Assembly: GCA_951802425.1 (NCBI GenBank)
Contig: OX637795.1
Location: 1,984,001 to 2,048,000, forward strand
Reading direction: 5' to 3'
Length of the DNA: 64,000 nucleotides
Source: Clavaria fumosa
Lineage: Eukaryota; Basidiomycota; Agaricomycetes; Agaricales; Clavariaceae
The notes under the pieces were generated by a model. The model worked only from the letters and a program-made list of their open reading frames with translations. It searched no databases and had not been told where the DNA came from. This document shows positions 58,046 through 64,000 of this stretch, in pieces. The first letter of the stretch is position 1, and every line of letters starts with the position of its first letter. Both the position numbers and the translations under genes were made by a program.

Positions 58046-59164
58046 TCATTTGTCGGCTGCATGTATCGCTTTCGGTTGGATCTGCTCAAAGTTCGTGTAT
58101 CTTTGTCGTTGGGAGCTCATGTGTCGTGACGCTCCTGAGTCGTACAGGTCAGTGTCATCCATGTACGCAGTCATGCCTGATCCTTCTTTCTCTGCCAGTG
58201 CAGCTTGCAGTTCTTTGTCTCGTGAGTGTTCCTCGTTGTCGCTGACGAGCTGAGCTGGGAAAGCTTCCAGGTCATCGTTTTCGTCTTGGGCTGCGTTCCC
58301 GCCGTCGGCTCGCTTTCCGCCCTTTCCCTTCGGACCTTGGCCTTCCTTTCCGCCACCTTTGGCCCAGCAATCGGCCTTCTTGTGTCCGCGTTTGTTGCAG
58401 TTGAAGCACTTGAGTAATTTCTTTTTCTTTTGCTTTTCCCCTGCCAATAACGCTTCGTCCGTAGTGCTCTCCTTCTTTCCGGTCTGCTCTGATATCTGTC
58501 GTCGATCGTACTCGTCGCTAACGGACTGTATCAGGGCTTCTGGGTTTAAAGGTTGGCCTAGGACTCTCAACACCGCCATTATCGCTGACAAGAAGGTGCC
58601 GTACGTCTTCGGTAACGACCCTAAAAGCATTGCCGCGAATTCCTCGTCGTCGATTGTGACCCCAAGGGCCGCCAGGTCTTCTTTCAGAGCCTGCATGGTG
58701 GTGAAATGGGTACGTACGTCCCCTTCTTCCTCACATTGCGTCTCTTGTAACTTCTTTCGCAGGTCTATGGTGAACATCTTCGAGCGCGTCTTGTATTGCG
58801 CCTTGAGTACGTCCCATGCCTGTTTTACCATCGTCTTCGCTCTGATCTTTAGGTAGAGCGAGTCGGGTATCGTCGAGGCGATCTGCTGTAGCACGATCGC
58901 TTCTTCCAGCATCCAGTTGCGTAGTTCTTTTCTGTAGGCTTCCATAGTCGTGGACGGCACCGGTACTTCGCTCCCATCGATCGCCCTCGTTGGTTGAGGG
59001 GTCGTAGGCGCTACGGACGCTCCTGTGAGGTGTCCGTCAAGTCCGCGTGCCAGTACTGATAGACCGAGCCTATCTCTGTAGATAACCCAGTTCCGTCCGT
59101 CGTCTGTGAGTCGAGGCACTCGAAAGAACTCATTGCCGAGTTTGATGGATGTTGTGGTCGTCAT
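58046..59164 (-). CDS. Copia-1 Gag plus protease start
   Basis: 372 aa, open. UBN2/Gag-type region (WMLEEAIVLQQIASTIPDSL, KQAWDVLKAQYKTRSKMF), a Lys-rich linker with a CCHC knuckle CFNCNKRGHKKADC near residue 253, then the start of protease with LYDSGASRHM (catalytic DSG). The stop at 58044-58046 (AADK then TGA) is a lesion, because the protease goes on directly in the same frame. Confidence 0.85.
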   Translation of the reverse strand: MTTTTSIKLGNEFFRVPRLTDDGRNWVIYRDRLGLSVLARGLDGHLTGASVAPTTPQPTRAIDGSEVPVPSTTMEAYRKELRNWMLEEAIVLQQIASTIPDSLYLKIRAKTMVKQAWDVLKAQYKTRSKMFTIDLRKKLQETQCEEEGDVRTHFTTMQALKEDLAALGVTIDDEEFAAMLLGSLPKTYGTFLSAIMAVLRVLGQPLNPEALIQSVSDEYDRRQISEQTGKKESTTDEALLAGEKQKKKKLLKCFNCNKRGHKKADCWAKGGGKEGQGPKGKGGKRADGGNAAQDENDDLEAFPAQLVSDNEEHSRDKELQAALAEKEGSGMTAYMDDTDLYDSGASRHMSSQRQRYTNFEQIQPKAIHAADK

Positions 59165-59243
59165 CGTTCCCTGTTTTCGGATTGGCCTGTGATCTGCGTT
59201 CGGTAAGTCGTTTCTTTAATGCGCAGAACCGGGTCTCGTAATC

Positions 59244-60102
59244 TGAGAGCACCAGATAAGGCAGATCACGACCGACTGGGAGGCGACAGGAGTTGTATTC
59301 GTACTGCTACTGTCCTTATATACTCTGCATGACCCAGTACTTGGTCACACTAAATATTTGGGTGTTGTTCTCTTGCCACTTCAAAGTTATGAATAAAATA
59401 TCATTTCAGGGTGATGGGCATGCCTCTTGAGAAGGTATGTATGTAGTGTTAATAGTACTTTATAGGTCATATATTTTATAGGAGTGAAATTAATCACTGA
59501 GTGTCCATTTTTGGCCCTAACCAGGAAGTCGGTCATACTTGATATTTTACATGATACAACCACTTCTCAGCTTTATTTTGGAGTTAAATCATCTCTAGTA
59601 CATCTGTAGTTATGTGTGAACACAAATTATGGGATGTTGTTTGATCAAAATGTGCAATCAATGCCTGGCAAGTTGCTCTACCCTTGTTTTGCACAAATTG
59701 GTCTTGACTGACAAAAATGGCAATGATGTGCAATGTTAATAGTAGTCACTATAGCTTGTATGGTATTCATATTTTAGGTATGTCTATTGTCAATCAAATC
59801 TGGCCATAAATGAGGGCAGCAAGGCCATGCCAGACATGTAATTCAAGGTTGACCAACTACAGGGTGTGACCGAGTACCTGACTAAGCACAGTACATCCTC
59901 CATAGTTATGTGCCTTAGTACTATGATGCGACAGTAGTTGCGCTACTGTGATGCATACATTCCCTATGCTACAGTCGTTGCTTATGTAATCTACTACTTT
60001 ACACTATCTCGTATGAGCACAACATGCTGTAAGTTAGTTACTGTTGCTAGTAGTACAAGTTATACATCGGATGGATCTTCGTAATCCTTGAATACTCCAA
60101 CA
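59244..60102 (-). repeat. 5' LTR of Copia-1, interrupted by a MITE
   Basis: Halves 59244-59322 and 59892-60102 match the 288-bp 3' LTR; the insertion between them is 569 bp plus a 2-bp TA duplication. Confidence 0.85.
59323..59891. mobile_element. TA-flanked MITE (Tc1/mariner-like) in Copia-1 LTR
   Basis: 569 bp, flanked by TA (59321-59322, 59892-59893). Inverted ends of 28 bp match at about 20 positions, with GGTCACAC at the inner side on both ends. AT-rich, no transposase. Its length plus TA exactly explains the size difference of the two Copia-1 LTRs. Confidence 0.75.
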
Positions 60103-60175
60103 GGTCCTGCATGGGGATGTTCCTTGTTCCACACCAATCTAGGTAAGCGGTGACGCCTCTGTTGTAGTTACGCCA

Positions 60176-60542
60176 TGTCAACTCTATTAGCAGCAATAGA
60201 GTAGATATTAGTCTGAATAGAGTAAGATCCTTAGTTCTGGATGAAGCTACAAGTTATATTCAATAAATACCTGAATAGAGTAAGACTAGCAACTCTATCA
60301 GTAAAGTAATGAAGAGCAGAACAGTAAGTACTCACTCCTTAGTTCTGGACGAAGCTAAGGAGTGTGGACGACTATACTAAGGCTTATACCAGCCTGTGGT
60401 AGCTATAGTAATGATAATGTGAAACATAAGTAAAACAAGGAGTAGTGAAACTTCCCCTGGAGTCCATACTCCATTGTACCAGCCTTCTAGGCCTGTTACT
60501 CTTCGTCATAGCCATCTAGGCTCGTCAGACATCTCCTTAACA
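60176..60542 (-). repeat. 3' LTR of Copia-2
   Basis: 367 bp; minus orientation TGTTAAGGAGATGTCTGACG to GAGTTGACA. The purine tract GAGGGGGAG lies just inside (about 60543-60551). The other LTR is beyond the window. Left flank is the recombinase gene. Confidence 0.8.
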
Positions 60543-60555
60543 CTCCCCCTCGAGC

Positions 60556-63500
60556 CTAATGGCCTCCCAACATACCAATTCCCAACAAACAGCACAGTCC
60601 TTCGAATTTCAAGCAAGGGAGGGCCTTCGTAAAGATATCGGCAATGTTCTCATGAGTCCCAACTCGAATAACCGTGATATTTCGATTCTGGACCTTCTCC
60701 CGAATGAAATGGTACCGGATATCGATGTGTTTAGTCCTTGGATGGAATGTAGTGTTGTCCTTCGCAAGAGAGATCGCTCCATTGTTGTCACAGAAGATGG
60801 GCAATGGAAGGAGGATAGGAGAGATGATTTCAGTGACTAGAAGTCGAAGCCAGATCGCCTCCTTTGCTGCATGCGTTCCAGCGATGTATTCTGCTTCAGT
60901 AGTCAAGAGAGCAATGAGAGGCTGTCGTTTAGATGACCAGGATATGGCTCCTCCATGGAATCGAAAGGCATAGCCCGAAATTGAGTGCCTATTGATCTGG
61001 GATGCAAAATCTGAGTCGGTAAACCCTTCTAGCCCCTCGTCTGAACTTCCCAATACCAACCATGCGTCCTTTACACCCTTCATATACCTCATAACCCGCT
61101 TCAATGCTTCCCAATGTGCTCTGCCAGGGTTTGACATGAACTGAGCAAGAATGCGAATGATGTAGCCAATCTGGGGACCTGTTGCAACATAGTAGTACAT
61201 CAACTTCCCCACACCACGAGCATAAGGGACATTCTCCATGTCCTTGAATTCGGCGACAGTCTTGGGGCATTGATGCACTCCTAGAACCATTCCAGGTTCT
61301 GCAGGAATAGAAAGTGTGCTGGCATCCTCAAGATGGAATTCCTTGAGTACTGTCTCAATGTAAGCTCTCTGAGACAAGGAAATGATTCGAGCTGTCCTGC
61401 CTCGCTTCACTTTGACCCCTAGGAGCCAAAGGAGCTCCCCCAAGTCAGAAATCTCATATCGCTGTTGCAGGTCATTCTTCAGCTTCTCAATCGTCCTGAG
61501 AGACTTTGCAGCAAGTTTCATGTCATCAGTAGACACAGTCACAATGATAGGATCGTTTCCATGCCTGTAGAAGACACTATGGTCTGCATGGGATCGTAGG
61601 AGGTCGAGTTGGGCGAAAGTGTTGCATAATTCGATGTACCACTGTCGTCCTGCTTGCTTGATCCCATATAGCCCCTTTAATAACCTGCAAACCTTTCCTT
61701 CATCTCCTGGTTTCAAATAACCGTGTGGTGGCTTGATATAGATCGTCTCATTCAGCCTTGCATTCAGGTAAGCTCCCTTCACATCTATTTGGTGTAATTC
61801 CCAGTCCTCTCGAGCTGCATGGCTTAGGACAAGCCTCTGGGACGACATCTTGACGCTTGGGGCAAAGGTCTCGTAGTAATCGATTCCATAGACTTGGGAA
61901 TAGCCCTTCCCAACGAATCTTGCCTTGTAGGATGAGACTTGACCAGATGCATCGCGTTTCTGAGTTAAGACGAAACCTGAATTGATAATATTGGCATCAG
62001 GGGGTGCATGGACCAGCTCCCATGTCTTCAACCGCTCTAATTGCTCAATCTCTGTCTTCATCACCTGAGTCCACTGTTCAGACTCTCCTCCAGCAAGGGC
62101 TTCTTCAACTGTCTTTGGATCATCATTGCTACCCAGAGCAAGTGCAAATTCTGGTTCAGTCTTTGTCACCATATATGCTGACATACCAGAATTCATCCTT
62201 GCATAGTCTCCAGGAGCCTTCCTAGGTCTCAGGCCACGTCCTGTCCCAGGGACTATTGGGTCGAGGCCATCAGGTGGTCGGGTAGGTGTAGGCTGAGTAT
62301 TATTTGGAATAGTGGGTTCCTGAGGTTCGTCTTCAGTGTGTCTTGCCTCGCCAGGTGTGCTTGGGATGACATCTGCAGAGGGAATATCTGGAAGTGTGGA
62401 AGGAGCGGTTGGAACGGTTGGAAAAGCTGGAATGGTGAGTCTCTGCTGCTCCCCCTTGTCCCAAATCACTTCTGTGGTCGTCAATTCAACTGGCTCAAAC
62501 CTGACATTCCTCTCAACAGACACTCTTCGCTTCTCTGGCCAATACACTCGAAATCCCTTCCTCTCAGCATCATATCCAACAAACCTGAGCTTAACTGCCT
62601 TCGCATCAAGCTTCCCTGCTTCAATCCTGACCCATATATTGCAGCCCCATTTGTGGAGGTTCGCTAGGTTAGGCTTTCCAAAGCCCATCACTTCAAATGG
62701 AGTCCTACCACCAAGAGCACGAGTAGGAGATTGGTTCTTCAACCATATAGCATGGTAGACAGCTTCTACCCACAGGAATCGAGGTAATTCAGCCGCTATT
62801 AGCATAGCACGAGCATGTTCAAGGATAGTGTGGTTCAGGCATTCAGACATGCCGTTCTGCTGAGGTGTATCATGGATGGTGATTGTCCTCTTGGTTCCCT
62901 TCACCTTCAGGTGAGTGTTGAAAGGTCCATTAATGAATTCTCCACCTCCATCACAGTGAAACTCTTTCACAGACACCCCAAACTGCGTCTCCAGCCAGGC
63001 CTCGAAATTCTTGTATGCCTGGAAGGTCTGATCCTTTGTCTTTAGTGCTTCAACCTCGCTCCATGCCTTTGCCTCATCTGTAAACGTCACAAAATAGCTC
63101 TCTCCTGTCAATGCTTGCACCTGCGCAGGCCCCCAGATGTCAGAATGGATGCGATCACCCAGTCCAGTCACTATTTGCTCGTTTGACCTTGTCTTTGGGA
63201 TTGGTGCTTTGGTGAGCTTTGCCTTTGTGCATGCGACACAGAAGGGAGTTGCTGAACCTTTCTCCAGCTCAATTCCCTCAACATGTCTATCCTTTACCAT
63301 CGTCTCCACAGCCTTTGGTGAGATATGACCCATTTTCCTATGCAATTCGTCAACAGACATCTTCACAGTTGCAATATTCACAGTAGCACCAGCAGAAGAG
63401 GTCCCTGTGAGCTTGTACAACCCGTTCACTTCAGGGATCCTGGCAATGACTTGGCAAATAGGTGAGGTTGTCGAGATTTCGCACCATGGGCCTTTAAACT

Positions 63501-64000
63501 GAACTGCAAATCCAGCTTTGACGATGCGGCTCATCGAAATTAGAGTGAAGGCAACGTCAGGAGCATAGAGGACATCACGGAGAGTGACTTTGGTAATTTT
63601 TGAACCGTTGGGTAGCTCAATAGCAACGTTTCCTATCCCAAGAGCTTGGAAAGTGCGTCCATCTGCTGCATTTATTGCCTGGGAGATTGGTCTGAAGGAA
63701 CTGAACTTGTTTCTGTCTGCACAGAAGTGGCTGGAGGCTCCAGAATCGATGATTGCACCTTGTCGAATCGCTGGGACTGTGTGTAGTGCAGTTGCTACAT
63801 CTTCAAATGTTGATGTGCAGGTTACTGTGAATGCAAACTCCTTGTCTGAGGAGTCTGGGATCGAATCGGCAATGTTTGCTGATGGTCCCTGCCTAGAACC
63901 CTTCGATCCTTTGTTCTGGTGAGGTCCCTGACCTTCAGCACCTCCTCCAGGTCGCCAACAGTCCTCCTTTGTATGTCCTATCTTATGGCAGTTCCAGCAT
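60556..64000 (-). CDS. Copia-2 Gag-Pol, open to the window edge
   Basis: One frame from the edge to the stop at 60556, about 1148 codons. Right to left: CCHC knuckle CWNCHKIGHTKEDC (63999-63958), protease IIDSGASSHFCAD, GAG-pre-integrase (ELHRKMGHISPKAVETMV, CVACTKAK), integrase with HSDIWGP, CDGGGEFING and TPQQNGMSECLNHT. RT: ARFVGKGYSQVYGIDYYETF, HQIDVKGAYLNARLNE, catalytic VSTDDMKLA. RNase H: GFTDSDFASQINRHSISGYA, TTEAEYIAGTHAAKEAIWLR, HPRTKHIDIRYHF. No stop or frameshift. Integrase SECLNHT, where relatives have AERLNRT, shows two Arg changes of the CpG kind, so activity may be reduced. Youngest-looking element in the window. Confidence 0.9.
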   Translation of the reverse strand, partial: CWNCHKIGHTKEDCWRPGGGAEGQGPHQNKGSKGSRQGPSANIADSIPDSSDKEFAFTVTCTSTFEDVATALHTVPAIRQGAIIDSGASSHFCADRNKFSSFRPISQAINAADGRTFQALGIGNVAIELPNGSKITKVTLRDVLYAPDVAFTLISMSRIVKAGFAVQFKGPWCEISTTSPICQVIARIPEVNGLYKLTGTSSAGATVNIATVKMSVDELHRKMGHISPKAVETMVKDRHVEGIELEKGSATPFCVACTKAKLTKAPIPKTRSNEQIVTGLGDRIHSDIWGPAQVQALTGESYFVTFTDEAKAWSEVEALKTKDQTFQAYKNFEAWLETQFGVSVKEFHCDGGGEFINGPFNTHLKVKGTKRTITIHDTPQQNGMSECLNHTILEHARAMLIAAELPRFLWVEAVYHAIWLKNQSPTRALGGRTPFEVMGFGKPNLANLHKWGCNIWVRIEAGKLDAKAVKLRFVGYDAERKGFRVYWPEKRRVSVERNVRFEPVELTTTEVIWDKGEQQRLTIPAFPTVPTAPSTLPDIPSADVIPSTPGEARHTEDEPQEPTIPNNTQPTPTRPPDGLDPIVPGTGRGLRPRKAPGDYARMNSGMSAYMVTKTEPEFALALGSNDDPKTVEEALAGGESEQWTQVMKTEIEQLERLKTWELVHAPPDANIINSGFVLTQKRDASGQVSSYKARFVGKGYSQVYGIDYYETFAPSVKMSSQRLVLSHAAREDWELHQIDVKGAYLNARLNETIYIKPPHGYLKPGDEGKVCRLLKGLYGIKQAGRQWYIELCNTFAQLDLLRSHADHSVFYRHGNDPIIVTVSTDDMKLAAKSLRTIEKLKNDLQQRYEISDLGELLWLLGVKVKRGRTARIISLSQRAYIETVLKEFHLEDASTLSIPAEPGMVLGVHQCPKTVAEFKDMENVPYARGVGKLMYYYVATGPQIGYIIRILAQFMSNPGRAHWEALKRVMRYMKGVKDAWLVLGSSDEGLEGFTDSDFASQINRHSISGYAFRFHGGAISWSSKRQPLIALLTTEAEYIAGTHAAKEAIWLRLLVTEIISPILLPLPIFCDNNGAISLAKDNTTFHPRTKHIDIRYHFIREKVQNRNITVIRVGTHENIADIFTKALPCLKFEGLCCLLGIGMLGGH

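Larger units (their letters stand above)
54616..60102 (-). mobile_element. Copia-1, complete but decayed LTR element
   Basis: LTRs 54616-54903 and 59244-60102 (288 bp once a 571-bp insertion plus TSD in the latter is removed). TSD AGTCC (54611-54615) and GGTCC (60103-60107), one mismatch; removal restores the recombinase frame. Internal part on the minus strand: gag 59164-58046, pol to 54912, then the purine tract GAAGGGGG before the 3' LTR. Confidence 0.85.
53770..60175 (-). pseudogene. Tyrosine recombinase (Agaricomycete DNA breaking-rejoining type), split by two Copia insertions
   Basis: Read right to left: 60175-60103 gives WRNYNRGVTAYLDWCGTRN, then Copia-1 (54616-60102), then 54615 on gives LPASESLLCEFGASFAG, GVRAWHIFSNAPWMGG and LHGVENLRPATS. 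Near 54300 ATTAFWCQNQLGELLP stands where the family has a catalytic Arg before LGEL; here it is Gln. After a frameshift (about 54100) LPLFSYNSGGVWTALSKKK, the HxxR motif GHSFRIGGTTELLL, a TGA for Arg (53907), then GRWESDSFLTYWRSVE with the likely nucleophilic Tyr. So the fold is recognisable but the site is broken. Copia-2 sits upstream of the TW-RNYN start, so the N-terminus lies beyond the window. Crypton-like elements are the probable relatives. Confidence 0.75.

Overview
This is fungal nuclear DNA, most likely from a mushroom-forming basidiomycete (Agaricomycetes; a finer placement would be a guess). The evidence is short GT-AG introns of about 50-65 nt, NACHT-WD40 NLR genes, Gypsy chromoviruses with C-terminal chromodomains, Copia elements, a tyrosine recombinase of the type common in Agaricomycetes, and decayed relatives of NIPA/Rsm1, DNA polymerase epsilon and a P-type Ca2+-ATPase.

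Three themes organise the window. (1) A segmental triplication carries an NLR immune-receptor-like gene, a divergently placed small gene of unknown function and a decayed NIPA-like gene. Copy A (1-5703) has its NLR cut by the window edge. Copy B (about 36240-43667) and copy C (about 47030-53478) each contain a complete, intron-phase-consistent NLR on the minus strand (predicted 1346 and 1383 aa). The WD40 halves are made of nearly identical 42-residue repeats (12 in B, 13 in C, plus a degenerate last one) that differ mainly at a few fixed positions. Copy A also has a ~1 kb Pol III-box (SINE-like) insertion with a nested hAT-type MITE in the divergent intergenic region. Beyond it lie a Ca2+-ATPase remnant (6830-7384) and a 940-bp non-autonomous hAT element.

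(2) 8554-36208 is a nest of Gypsy retrotransposons. Target-site duplications only pair up if a 10.7-kb inversion (TA at 14222-14223 to TA at 24912-24913) is undone. Then four elements close exactly: E3 (TSD GCTCT) contains E1 (TSD AAGAC), which contains E2 (TSD CTCCA, a gag-only element); beside it lies E4 (TSD GATAT), which contains E5 (TSD CAGYC). E5 is a separate chromovirus with an intact gag, an A9 slippery site before pol, and an intact antisense ORF (31872-32858) whose cysteine spacing matches a fungal Zn2Cys6 cluster.

(3) Between NLR copies B and C lies a decayed C-terminal half of DNA polymerase epsilon (43690-46850). Right of copy C, a broken tyrosine recombinase gene (minus strand) is split by two Copia elements: Copia-1 (54616-60102, decayed, with a TA-flanked MITE in one LTR) and Copia-2 (60176 to the edge, long intact pol ORF).

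Most damage is C-to-T at CpG, very often CGA (Arg) to TGA, as expected for cytosine methylation and deamination of repeats. The B and C NLR frames escape it. The best candidates for something new are the antisense Zn2Cys6 ORF inside the retrotransposon, the fully reconstructable inversion, and the repeat-diversified NLR pair.
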